The notes: generated by a model from the sequence alone, not told the origin. Numbered from the stretch's first letter, positions 7,540 to 14,622 are shown. The stretch is DNA of 18,105 bases from Enterocloster asparagiformis (GCA_018380885.1 JAGZSY010000056.1:1-18105), one strand, 5' to 3'. Numbers and translations are program-made.

Positions 7540-7974
7540 TTACAGTCCGTCCTCAAACTCCGGCTCTTCGCCGGCGCTTTCCAGATTCTCCAGGCTCACA
7601 ATCCCTTGCCGGGCCGACTCCGCCACCAGCTTTGCCAGCTCTTCAAATTTCATGATTTTCCTGGAAAATACCGCTTCCACCATTCCAGCCATGTTGATTC
7701 CGGCCAGCACCTTCACCGCCTTCTCTGTCAGCTCTTTCTGTATCACAGCGGACATGTTAAATGGCGTGCCGCCTGTCAAATCCGTCAGAACCAGCACCTC
7801 CTCCCCTTCCAGTCCCATAATCGCCGCACGCAGCGCTGCCTTTAAATCCTCCGCGCTCTGCCCGCCCTCAAATTCAACGCAGGCCACATTCTCCGGCTTG
7901 CCGGCCACCAGCTCGATGGCGCTCAGCAATCCGCCGGCAAAATGCCCATGCCCTGTCACCACAATACCAATCAT
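7540..7974 (-). CDS. PTS mannose/GalNAc-family IIA component
   Basis: A 144-residue cytosolic EIIA of the mannose/fructose/sorbose family, first gene of the operon. The N-terminal strand MIGIVVTGHGHFAGG carries the phosphorylated histidine (His9), and LVLTDLTGGTPFN is the second family signature. It receives phosphate from HPr and passes it to the IIB at 5751-6242. The ATG has AAGGAG 10 bases upstream. The transcript should start near 8019, giving a leader of about 45 bases. The C-terminus ends in EEPEFEDGL, an acidic tail resembling that of IIC. Note that the HPr-like protein at 14188-14442 lacks the donor histidine and cannot be this protein's phosphate source. Confidence 0.95.
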   Translation of the reverse strand: MIGIVVTGHGHFAGGLLSAIELVAGKPENVACVEFEGGQSAEDLKAALRAAIMGLEGEEVLVLTDLTGGTPFNMSAVIQKELTEKAVKVLAGINMAGMVEAVFSRKIMKFEELAKLVAESARQGIVSLENLESAGEEPEFEDGL

Positions 7975-8001
7975 TTTTACGTTTCTCCTTCCGTCTCGTT
8001 G

Positions 8002-8015
8002 GTAAACTGATTTAC
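8002..8015 (-). promoter_or_regulatory. candidate LacI-family operator at the operon start
   Basis: Inverted repeat GTAAA-CTGA-TTTAC, spanning roughly +5 to +18 after the expected transcription start. A repressor bound here would block initiation or early elongation. The spacing and symmetry suit a LacI-family dimer, and the likely ligand is the regulator encoded at 845-1849. The assignment is inference; no binding consensus was available. Confidence 0.55.
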
Positions 8016-8025
8016 TTGTAATTGC

Positions 8026-8054
8026 AGTATAGTATTTATAACGGCATATGTCAA
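8026..8054 (-). promoter_or_regulatory. strong sigma-A promoter of the GAG operon
   Basis: On the minus strand, TTGACA (8054-8049) and TATACT (8031-8026) are separated by exactly 17 bases. Both are at or near consensus, with A/T-rich tracts upstream like an UP element. Transcription should begin near 8019. It is the strongest promoter sequence I see in the window, consistent with a gene set kept off by a repressor. Confidence 0.85.
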
Positions 8055-8182
8055 TTGCTTTTTTATGATCGCGATATTTTTGTATATTTTATCTATTTTT
8101 TAGTACTATTTTTGTGCCATATGCTTATTATATTTGGAATTTACTAGAAATTTCATTATGATCTATGTTTTCACTTTACCAA

Positions 8183-8218
8183 TCTCGTTAAGTAAACTTT
8201 TTCTTTTTACTTAGTAAA
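8183..8218. promoter_or_regulatory. upstream cluster of operator-like half-sites
   Basis: TCTCGTT-AA-GTAAACT (8183-8198) repeats the TCTCGTT-G-GTAAACT next to the main operator (7994-8008). It is followed by the odd palindrome TTTACT-T-AGTAAA (8206-8218) and pairs with it as TAAGTAAA-N9-TTTACTTA. The centre lies about 204 bases from the main operator, a distance that would allow a repressor loop. Confidence 0.4.
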
Positions 8219-8264
8219 TCTCATGTCAAAACATGTTTTCTAAGAATTTTTCCCTTATATTCGC

Positions 8265-8295
8265 AAAAAAACCTGATCTTTACCAGATCAGGTTT
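8265..8295 (-). terminator. intrinsic terminator of the OLD-type gene
   Basis: Perfect 11-bp arms (8269-8279 and 8285-8295) with a 5-base loop. On the minus strand the stem is followed by a run of seven T, two of them paired in the stem. It starts a few bases after the stop codon at 8302. Confidence 0.9.
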
Positions 8296-8301
8296 ACTTG
8301 T

Positions 8302-10185
8302 TTACTCATTTTGTTTACCCTCGTTTTTCTCTCCGGTGATTTTTCTGCTGTCAAAATATACGAATCGGTCGATGGCGTCCAGAATATCCCGGAAATCCTC
8401 CCGCGGCGCGATGCGGATGTATTCCCGCAGAATCTCCTGCTCCCGCTCACGGTAAGGGCCATAGAAAATGTCGTACAGGTTGTGACCCCGCATATGGATG
8501 CGAATCTCCTCCATGTGCTCCCGCATATCCTCCGGCGAAGTGAAATCCCGGCCCAGAACCCGCTTAAGCTCCTGCCCGCTGCGGATCCGGCTCAAATACT
8601 CCCCCCACTTCTGATAAAGGGTCCGGTAAAACCCTTCCTCGCTCTCCACGATCCCCAGCCTTGCCATCACCGCCGGATTGAGGAAATAGTTCTCAAAGGA
8701 GTAGTATTTCAAAATCAGCACATTGCGCCGCGTCACCTTTGGCAGGCGGTCCACGTCCTCCAGGTTCCGCTCATCGTAATACCGGCACAGCTGCCCGGCC
8801 AGCTCCTCCGGGTCCTTGCCGTCCCCGTCCCGGATCATCAGGAACTGATCCCGCAGATAGACCTGGTTCATATACTTTAAATTGGCATAGGTCTTGATGT
8901 TGGTGCAGCTGTTGGTGGTGATGATGGAGATGCGCAGCAGCCGTCCCTGGCTGTCGTAGACCTCGGAATAATACCGCTCCAGCAGCAGTGGCAGGCGGCT
9001 TTTGTCCTGCTTTCCCTCCACGATAAACACAAAGCTGACGTTCATCAGGTCGCTGGCCCCGTATCCCAGATCGTCCAGGATGCGCCCGATGTCCGTTTTC
9101 TCCCGCAGCACGGAGTAGCGGTCCCCGTCCAGGACCACCTGGCGAATCTGGCGGCTGTTGAAGTTAAACAGCAGGGTGGGCGAATGGGTCTTAAAAATAA
9201 CCTGGTTCTTCTTGGACAGTCGGTAGAGCAGCTCGCTGCATGTTTTCTCCAGCTGCGGGTGCAGAAAGATTTCCGGGTCCTCCACCATAATGATGCTGGG
9301 CAGGCGGTCCGGTTCCCCGATGTACGTCTCCAGCAGCGACAGCATGTAGATGCTGCGCATGCCCTTTCCCATCATCTCCACGGGCTGGGACACGCCGCGC
9401 TTGCGGTTAAAGGCCGTGACCTCCAGGTTAAACATCTGATCCACATCGCAGGTCAGGGTATAATTCAGCTCCTCGTAGCCCCCGTTTTTAAAGAAGTTTT
9501 CATTGATCTTGCGGGCGAAATCGTTCAGGTTCAGCTGATAGATTTTGTACTCCAGCAGCCGGGAGGTCTCAAAGGCGGTGAGCTCCTCAGGCTTTTTCTG
9601 GTTGATCAGGCCGATGCACTGAAAGCAGTGCCGGCATTTCTTAGCCCGCTCAAACATACAACTTCCGGCCCGAATCTGGCGCAGCTGGTCATTTTCCTGG
9701 AACATCAGCAGATCGTTCTGCAGCTGGTTCAGCTCCCGCTCCGCGTTGATTCGGTAAAGCCTGGGCAGCACCATGGGGATGTAGGGGTTGTTCTTGCGGC
9801 TCACGTCCTCGTAGCGTTTCTTCCCGTCGAAATTCACGTGCAGGGTAAAGGACAGAACCCCGTCCCGGTAGGAGGGCAGCCGCTGGCAGAAGGTCTTTTT
9901 CCAGGCCTCATAGCGCCGGTACTGGCTGACCACCCCCATATGGTGGAACAGCTTCAAATCCTCCTCCCCGATGGACAGGCTGGCGTCGATGCGGACCGCC
10001 TGCTTTCTCTCATTGAAATCCCGCTCCTGCACCTGGTAGCCGCCGCAGACCGCGCTGACAGCGTCTAACACCGACGTTTTTCCGGTATTGTTCTTGCCCA
10101 CCAGGATCAGGGCCGCCTCGATGTCCTTTATCTCCATATCGCGTATGGATTTAAAATTCTGTATCCGCAAATAGGTAAACTGCAT
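8302..10185 (-). CDS. OLD-family AAA/ABC ATPase with TOPRIM nuclease domain
   Basis: A 627-residue protein joining an ABC-type ATPase to a C-terminal TOPRIM-like domain, the plan of OLD (overcoming lysogenisation defect) nucleases. From the N-terminus: FTYLRIQNFKSI, Walker A GKNNTGKTS (30-38), a four-cysteine cluster (176, 184, 187, 190), the signature-like MMGKGMRS (271-278), Walker B IIMVEDPE (298-305) and THSP (333-336). Then come the TOPRIM glutamate in VEGKQD (389-394), the acidic RDGDG (452-456) and FENYFLNP (497-504). All expected catalytic acids appear present. The ATG at 10185 has GGAG 6 bases upstream; an ATG at 10197 is possible but poorly placed. It stands alone with its own promoter and terminator, no helicase or reverse transcriptase beside it. 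Antiphage or DNA-repair roles are plausible and unproven. Confidence 0.88.
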   Translation of the reverse strand: MQFTYLRIQNFKSIRDMEIKDIEAALILVGKNNTGKTSVLDAVSAVCGGYQVQERDFNERKQAVRIDASLSIGEEDLKLFHHMGVVSQYRRYEAWKKTFCQRLPSYRDGVLSFTLHVNFDGKKRYEDVSRKNNPYIPMVLPRLYRINAERELNQLQNDLLMFQENDQLRQIRAGSCMFERAKKCRHCFQCIGLINQKKPEELTAFETSRLLEYKIYQLNLNDFARKINENFFKNGGYEELNYTLTCDVDQMFNLEVTAFNRKRGVSQPVEMMGKGMRSIYMLSLLETYIGEPDRLPSIIMVEDPEIFLHPQLEKTCSELLYRLSKKNQVIFKTHSPTLLFNFNSRQIRQVVLDGDRYSVLREKTDIGRILDDLGYGASDLMNVSFVFIVEGKQDKSRLPLLLERYYSEVYDSQGRLLRISIITTNSCTNIKTYANLKYMNQVYLRDQFLMIRDGDGKDPEELAGQLCRYYDERNLEDVDRLPKVTRRNVLILKYYSFENYFLNPAVMARLGIVESEEGFYRTLYQKWGEYLSRIRSGQELKRVLGRDFTSPEDMREHMEEIRIHMRGHNLYDIFYGPYREREQEILREYIRIAPREDFRDILDAIDRFVYFDSRKITGEKNEGKQNE

Positions 10186-10261
10186 AGAACGCTCCATTTC
10201 TCTTTACGCCGCCCGGATGGCGGACAGCGTTAAACTCCTTGACATGGCTCTCTCACTCTCC

Positions 10262-10290
10262 AGTATAGCGGATTCCAGCCCGCCGCACAA
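10262..10290 (-). promoter_or_regulatory. promoter of the OLD-type gene
   Basis: TTGTGC (10290-10285), a 17-base spacer and TATACT (10267-10262) on the minus strand. The leader of about 70 bases contains a possible 13-codon ORF (10245-10204) preceded by a GGAG site. Confidence 0.6.
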
Positions 10291-10361
10291 CCACGTTTTC
10301 CCGAACCTGCCCCCATTCCCCCAAAACAGCCCAGGGTTCCTCACAAAAACGCTCAGCAGAC

Positions 10362-10400
10362 GCAGAAAAGCCCCCGGAAGAGCAGGCGCTCTCCGGGGGC
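10362..10400 (-). terminator. intrinsic terminator of nifJ
   Basis: GC-rich hairpin: GCCCCCGG (10370-10377) pairs with CCGGGGGC (10393-10400), extended by about five pairs past one bulged base, with a 4-base loop. TTTTCT follows on the minus strand. It lies about 50 bases after the nifJ stop codon. Confidence 0.88.
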
Positions 10401-10448
10401 AAATCATCGCTTGGGCACAAATTATTCAATTGGTCTGATTCGACCTGA

Positions 10449-13400
10449 TTAGTCGTTTCCGTACAGAGTAACCAGCTTCTCCAGGTAAGCGTAACGCTCC
10501 TTGGCCTCCTGCTCGTTTCTGGCGAACAGCTCAGACGCTCTCTCAGGATTCTTCATAGCCAGGGACATATAACGAACCTCGCCCTTCAGGAAGTCCTGAT
10601 AAGACTCCAGCTTGGGAGCCTTGGAATCCAGGCTGAACTTCTTCTCAGCAGCCGGATTGAAGCGGAAGTTGTTCCAGTAACCGCACTCAACGGCCAGCTT
10701 CTCCTCGGTCTGAGCCTTGTCCATGCCCTTCTTGATGCCGTGGTTGATACAGGGAGCGTAAGCAAGGATCAGGGACGGACCCGGATATGCCTCTGCCTCT
10801 GCAATGGCCTTAACGGTCTGAGCCATGTCGGCGCCCATACAAATCTGGGCAACGTACACATAACCGTAGCTCATCGCGATACCAGCCAGATCCTTCTTCT
10901 TGGTATCCTTACCGCCGGCAGCGAACTGAGCAACAGCGCCGGTCTTGGTAGCCTTGGAGGACTGACCGCCGGTGTTGGAGTAAACCTCGGTATCGTATAC
11001 CATGATGTTGATGTCCTTGCCGGAAGCCAGAACGTGGTCTACGCCGCCGAAGCCGATGTCGTAAGCCCATCCGTCACCGCCGAAGATCCACTGGGACTTC
11101 TTGGCCAGGAAATCTTTGTTCTTCACAATATCCTTGCAGATCGGGCAGTCGATGCCGTCCAGAGCTGCAACCAGTTTGTCGGTAGCGGTGCCGTTCAGGG
11201 CGCCGATGCCGAAGGTGTCAAGGTATTCCTTGCAGGCAGCCTTCACTTCGTCGGAAGCCTGATCGCTGGCCATAACGCTCTCAACCTTGGTCTTTAAGCC
11301 GTCGCGGATTGCGTTCTGAGCAAGCAGCATGCCGTAACCGAACTCAGCGTTGTCCTCGAACAGGGAGTTGTCCCATGCCGGACCCTGGCCCTTAGCGTTC
11401 ACGGTGTAAGGTGTGGACGGTGAGGAGTTGCCCCAGATGGAGGAGCAGCCTGTTGCGTTGGCAATGTACATTCTGTCGCCGAACAGCTGGGTGATCAGCT
11501 TCGCGTAAGGAGTCTCGCCGCAGCCTGCGCATGCGCCGGAGAATTCCAGCAGCGGCTGTCTGAACTGGCTGCCCTTAACGGTGTTCTCTTTGAACTTCGC
11601 CAGAACCTCTTCCTTGATCGGCAGGGACTGACCGAAATCGAAGATCGCCTGCTCGCCCAGGTTCTCCTCCAGGCCCTTCATCTCCAGAGCCTTGTTGCTC
11701 TTCATGCCGGGACATACGTTAGCACAGGAGCCGCAGCCGGTACAATCCAGAGCGGAGATGGTCATTGCGAACTTGAAGCCGGGCATACCGGTCATATCTT
11801 TCAGCTTCATATCAGCCGGAGCCTTGGCAGCCTCATCGGCGGTCAGAGCAACCGGACGGATAACAGCGTGCGGGCAGACATACGCACAGAAGTTACACTG
11901 GATACAATTGTCGGGATTCCATACCGGAATCTTCACAGCGATACCGCGCTTCTCATATGCGGAGGAGCCGGACGGAGTGGAGCCATCAACATAATCCGTA
12001 AATGCGGATACGGGCAGGGTGTTGCCTTCCTGAGCGCTTACCTTGGTCTGGATGTTGTTTACAAAGTCCACAACGTCCTGTCTTCCCTCGGTCACAACTG
12101 CGTAATCCAGGCCTTCGTCCTGGCAGTTTGCCCACTCGGCCGGAACCTCTACCTTGTGAACGCCCTTAGCGCCGGCATCGATTGCAGCCCAGTTCTTCTT
12201 AACGATATCCTCGCCCTTGCGGCCGTAGGTCGCCTTTGCGGCAGCCTTCATCAGATCGATGGCCTTCTCAGACGGGATGATTCCGGTCAGCTCAAAGAAC
12301 GCGGACTGTAAAATGGTGTTGATACGGGTCGGGCCCATGCCGGTCTCGATACCGATCTTAACGCCGTCGATGGTGTAGAAGTTGATGTTGTGGTCTGCGA
12401 TGAATTTCTTCACCTGTCCCGGTAAGTGCTTCTCAAGTCCCTCGGCATCCCACGGGCAGTTTAACAGGAACGTACCGCCGTCTACCAGCTCCTGAACCAT
12501 GTTGTACTTGCGGATGTAAGCCGGGTTGTGGCAGGCAACGAAGTTTGCCTTGCGGATTAAGTAGGTGGACTTAATCGGGGTATGTCCGAAACGCAGGTGA
12601 GACATAGTCACGCCGCCGGACTTCTTGGAATCGTAGTCAAAATATGCCTGAGCATACATATCGGTGTTGTCGCCGATGATCTTGATGGAGTTCTTGTTCG
12701 CACCAACGGTACCGTCAGCGCCCAGACCCCAGAACTTACAGTTGGTGGTTCCCTCGGGAGTGGTCACCAGCGGATCGCCCAGCTCCAGAGACAGGTTGGT
12801 AACGTCGTCCACGATACCTACGGTAAACGGAGACTTGGTCTCGTTGTGCAGCACGGCAACGATCTGAGCCGGTGTGGTATCCTTGGAGCCTAAGCCGTAA
12901 CGGCCGGTCAGGATCTTCACCTGATCGAACTTGGTGCCTCTCAGAGCGGCAACAACGTCCAGGTACAGGGGCTCGCCCATGGAGCCGGGCTCCTTGGTTC
13001 TGTCTAATACGTTGATTACCTTAACGGTATCCGGGATCGCGTCAACCAGAGCCTGCGCGCAGAAAGGTCTGTACAGACGAACCTTCACAACGCCGACCTT
13101 CTCGCCCTGCTTCATCATGTAGTCGATGGTCTCCTCGATGGTATCGTTAACGGAACCCATAGCGATCACGATGCGCTCTGCATCCGGAGCACCGTAGTAG
13201 TTGAACAGCTTATAATCGGTTCCGATCTTGTCGTTAACCTTGTCCATGTACTTCTGCACGATTGCCGGCAGAGCATCATAGTAGGGGTTGCAAGCCTCTC
13301 TCGCCTGGAAGAAGATATCCGGGTTCTGAGCGGAACCTCTCTGGCAGGGATGGTTGGGGTTCAGGGCGTGCTTGCGGAACTCGTCCACAGCGTCCATGTT

Positions 13401-13985
13401 GACCATCTCTTTCAGATCCTCGTAATCCCAGGTCTCAACCTTCTGGATCTCATGGGAGGTTCTGAAGCCGTCGAAGAAGTTGATGAACGGAACCTTGCCC
13501 TCCAGCGCTGCCATATGGGCAACAACCGTCAGGTCCATAACCTCCTGAACGCTGGACTCGCACAGCATAGCGCAGCCGGTCTGACGGCATGCGTAAACGT
13601 CGGAGTGGTCGCCGAAAATGGATAATGCATGGCTGGCGATGGCGCGGGCAGATACGTTGAATACGCCCGGCAGCTGCTCGCCGGCAATCTTATACAGGTT
13701 GGGGATCATCAGTAACAGACCCTGGGAAGCGGTATAGGTTGTGGTCAGCGCACCTGCTGCCAGAGAACCGTGAACGGCGCCCGCTGCACCAGCCTCGGAC
13801 TGCATCTCGGTAATCTGTACTTCCTGGCCGAAGATATTGGTTCTTCCGTCAGTTGCCCACTCATCTGTGGCTTCCGCCATGGGTGAGGACGGCGTAATCG
13901 GATAGATAGCCGCTACATCGGTAAATGCGTATGACGCATGTGCCGCTGCATGGTTACCATCCATGGTTTTCATTTTTCTTGCCAT
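10449..13985 (-). CDS. nifJ: pyruvate:ferredoxin (flavodoxin) oxidoreductase
   Basis: A single-chain, 1178-residue pyruvate:ferredoxin oxidoreductase, full length for the homodimeric type. It converts pyruvate and CoA to acetyl-CoA and CO2 and reduces ferredoxin, a central step of anaerobic fermentation in the cytosol. The N-terminal pyrimidine-binding domain has YPITPSSPMAEATDEWA. An inserted two-cluster ferredoxin domain shows CIQCNFCAYVCP (near 691) and CTGCGSCANVCPG (near 746). The thiamine-diphosphate domain has CAGCGETPYAKL, ATGCSSIWG, GDGWAYDIGFGG (near 968) and DTEVYSNTGGQ. The start at 13985 has AGGAGG 7 bases upstream and begins MARKMKTMDGN; a further upstream start would overlap this ribosome site. 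It has its own promoter and terminator and stands as a single-gene unit. Confidence 0.98.
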   Translation of the reverse strand: MARKMKTMDGNHAAAHASYAFTDVAAIYPITPSSPMAEATDEWATDGRTNIFGQEVQITEMQSEAGAAGAVHGSLAAGALTTTYTASQGLLLMIPNLYKIAGEQLPGVFNVSARAIASHALSIFGDHSDVYACRQTGCAMLCESSVQEVMDLTVVAHMAALEGKVPFINFFDGFRTSHEIQKVETWDYEDLKEMVNMDAVDEFRKHALNPNHPCQRGSAQNPDIFFQAREACNPYYDALPAIVQKYMDKVNDKIGTDYKLFNYYGAPDAERIVIAMGSVNDTIEETIDYMMKQGEKVGVVKVRLYRPFCAQALVDAIPDTVKVINVLDRTKEPGSMGEPLYLDVVAALRGTKFDQVKILTGRYGLGSKDTTPAQIVAVLHNETKSPFTVGIVDDVTNLSLELGDPLVTTPEGTTNCKFWGLGADGTVGANKNSIKIIGDNTDMYAQAYFDYDSKKSGGVTMSHLRFGHTPIKSTYLIRKANFVACHNPAYIRKYNMVQELVDGGTFLLNCPWDAEGLEKHLPGQVKKFIADHNINFYTIDGVKIGIETGMGPTRINTILQSAFFELTGIIPSEKAIDLMKAAAKATYGRKGEDIVKKNWAAIDAGAKGVHKVEVPAEWANCQDEGLDYAVVTEGRQDVVDFVNNIQTKVSAQEGNTLPVSAFTDYVDGSTPSGSSAYEKRGIAVKIPVWNPDNCIQCNFCAYVCPHAVIRPVALTADEAAKAPADMKLKDMTGMPGFKFAMTISALDCTGCGSCANVCPGMKSNKALEMKGLEENLGEQAIFDFGQSLPIKEEVLAKFKENTVKGSQFRQPLLEFSGACAGCGETPYAKLITQLFGDRMYIANATGCSSIWGNSSPSTPYTVNAKGQGPAWDNSLFEDNAEFGYGMLLAQNAIRDGLKTKVESVMASDQASDEVKAACKEYLDTFGIGALNGTATDKLVAALDGIDCPICKDIVKNKDFLAKKSQWIFGGDGWAYDIGFGGVDHVLASGKDINIMVYDTEVYSNTGGQSSKATKTGAVAQFAAGGKDTKKKDLAGIAMSYGYVYVAQICMGADMAQTVKAIAEAEAYPGPSLILAYAPCINHGIKKGMDKAQTEEKLAVECGYWNNFRFNPAAEKKFSLDSKAPKLESYQDFLKGEVRYMSLAMKNPERASELFARNEQEAKERYAYLEKLVTLYGND

Positions 13986-14007
13986 TTTACTTTCCTCCTG
14001 CAAATAG

Positions 14008-14027
14008 TGAATATGTAATGGTATTCA
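14008..14027 (-). promoter_or_regulatory. inverted repeat in the nifJ leader
   Basis: TGAATA-N8-TATTCA lies in the transcribed leader, about 20-40 bases after the expected start. It could be a regulator site or a small hairpin. It does not match the Rex consensus I know (TTGTGAA-N4-TTCACAA). Confidence 0.3.
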
Positions 14028-14053
14028 TGTTAGCCCCTAAACAGAGACTGACC

Positions 14054-14090
14054 TGTATACTATTATAGCAATTATTTAACAAATTGCAAA
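14054..14090 (-). promoter_or_regulatory. nifJ promoter, two overlapping candidates
   Basis: On the minus strand, TTTGCA (14090-14085), 17 bases, TATAAT (14067-14062); and, shifted by 8 bases, TTGTTA (14082-14077), 17 bases, TATACA (14059-14054). Either would give a leader of roughly 60-75 bases. The perfect -10 suits a highly expressed gene. Confidence 0.7.
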
Positions 14091-14109
14091 TTAAAAATGC
14101 ATTGTATAC

Positions 14110-14157
14110 AAAAAAGTCCACAACGCCGGACGCCGGCGGTTTCAAGGCCCTATGTGG
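14110..14157 (-). terminator. probable terminator of the HPr-like gene
   Basis: Inner stem CGCCGG/CCGGCG (14124-14138) and outer CCACA/TGTGG (14118-14122, 14153-14157), followed on the minus strand by six T after two bases. It starts about 30 bases after the HPr-like stop codon. Confidence 0.6.
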
Positions 14158-14187
14158 GAAATCACACCGCTTGCGCCGCCGGGCGCC

Positions 14188-14442
14188 CTACTGGCGGTCC
14201 AGATATTCTTCCAGGGCGTTTAACACATACTCCTCGTCCGGACCGTTGGCGATGATGACAATCTCATCCCCGGTCCTGGCTCCCAGCGCCAGCATGTTCA
14301 TAATGCTCTTGCCGTCGGCCCGCTTCTGGCCGAACTCCACATGCACATCGCAGTCGTACTGGTTTGCCAGCCGCACCAGCTGTGCCGCGTGGTTTGCGTC
14401 CACGCCGCCGGCATGGCGGACAACAAATTTTTTGCTTACCAT
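14188..14442 (-). CDS. HPr-like protein with Asp in place of His15 (Crh-like)
   Basis: An 84-residue protein of the HPr fold and exact HPr length. The canonical active-site block GIHARPA aligns with GVDANHA (13-19). Aspartate therefore occupies position 15, the histidine phosphorylated by enzyme I, and Arg17 and Pro18 are Asn and His. The regulatory block is intact: GKSIMNMLAL with Ser46 in the exact HPr position, then GDEIVIIANGPDEEYVLNALEEYL. It should not pass phosphate to PTS enzymes but could still be phosphorylated on Ser46 by HPr kinase, as with Bacillus Crh (Gln15). The ATG at 14442 has AGGAG 10 bases upstream; a TTG at 14466 gives an atypical extension. It appears to be a single-gene unit between the VanW-family gene and nifJ. 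Its regulatory role is inference. Confidence 0.9.
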   Translation of the reverse strand: MVSKKFVVRHAGGVDANHAAQLVRLANQYDCDVHVEFGQKRADGKSIMNMLALGARTGDEIVIIANGPDEEYVLNALEEYLDRQ

Positions 14443-14478
14443 CTCTCTCACTCTCCTGTCTCGCAAAGATTCTTTTTA

Positions 14479-14498
14479 ATCATAACATAATCATAACA
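14479..14498 (-). promoter_or_regulatory. duplicated extended -10 for the HPr-like gene
   Basis: Two tandem copies of an 11-base unit, TAATCATAACA (14477-14487, 14488-14498), each give TGTTATGAT on the minus strand, an extended -10. No clear -35 is visible. The same extended -10 precedes the LacI-family gene. Confidence 0.4.
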
Positions 14499-14549
14499 CA
14501 CTGGGGAGAAATTTCGATAAAAAATCTGCAATTTTCTATCAAGTACGCG

Positions 14550-14589
14550 AAAAAAAACAGGGGATGCGCTCCTGCGGAACGCATCTCCC
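14550..14589 (-). terminator. intrinsic terminator of the VanW-family gene
   Basis: Hairpin with GATGCG/CGCATC and an inner TCC-GCA-GGA, extended by GGG/CCC past a bulge, followed on the minus strand by eight T. It lies about 35 bases after the stop codon at 14623. Confidence 0.92.
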
Positions 14590-14622
14590 GTATTATGGGT
14601 CACTGTTTAAGTTTGAGACGGA

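Larger units (their letters stand above)
7975..8301. other. AT-rich intergenic regulatory region
   Basis: 327 bases without a gene between the IIA start and the OLD-type gene's stop, strikingly AT-rich beside its GC-rich neighbours. It holds the operon promoter, two operator areas and the upstream gene's terminator, all listed separately. An 8-base palindrome ATCGCGAT sits at 8068-8075, about 50 bases upstream of the expected start, where an activator could bind. I see no ORF. Confidence 0.7.

Noticed and set aside
9184..10068. 294-codon plus-strand open frame
   Set aside because: Antisense to the OLD-type gene's motif-bearing ATPase domain; no recognisable features.
10204..10407. 67-codon minus-strand frame between nifJ and the OLD-type gene
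   Set aside because: It overlaps the nifJ terminator and the promoter of the OLD-type gene, and the encoded protein has no features. Only its last 13 codons were kept as a speculative leader frame.
14443..14466. TTG start extending the HPr-like protein by eight residues
   Set aside because: The ATG at 14442 gives the exact HPr length with positions 15 and 46 in register.
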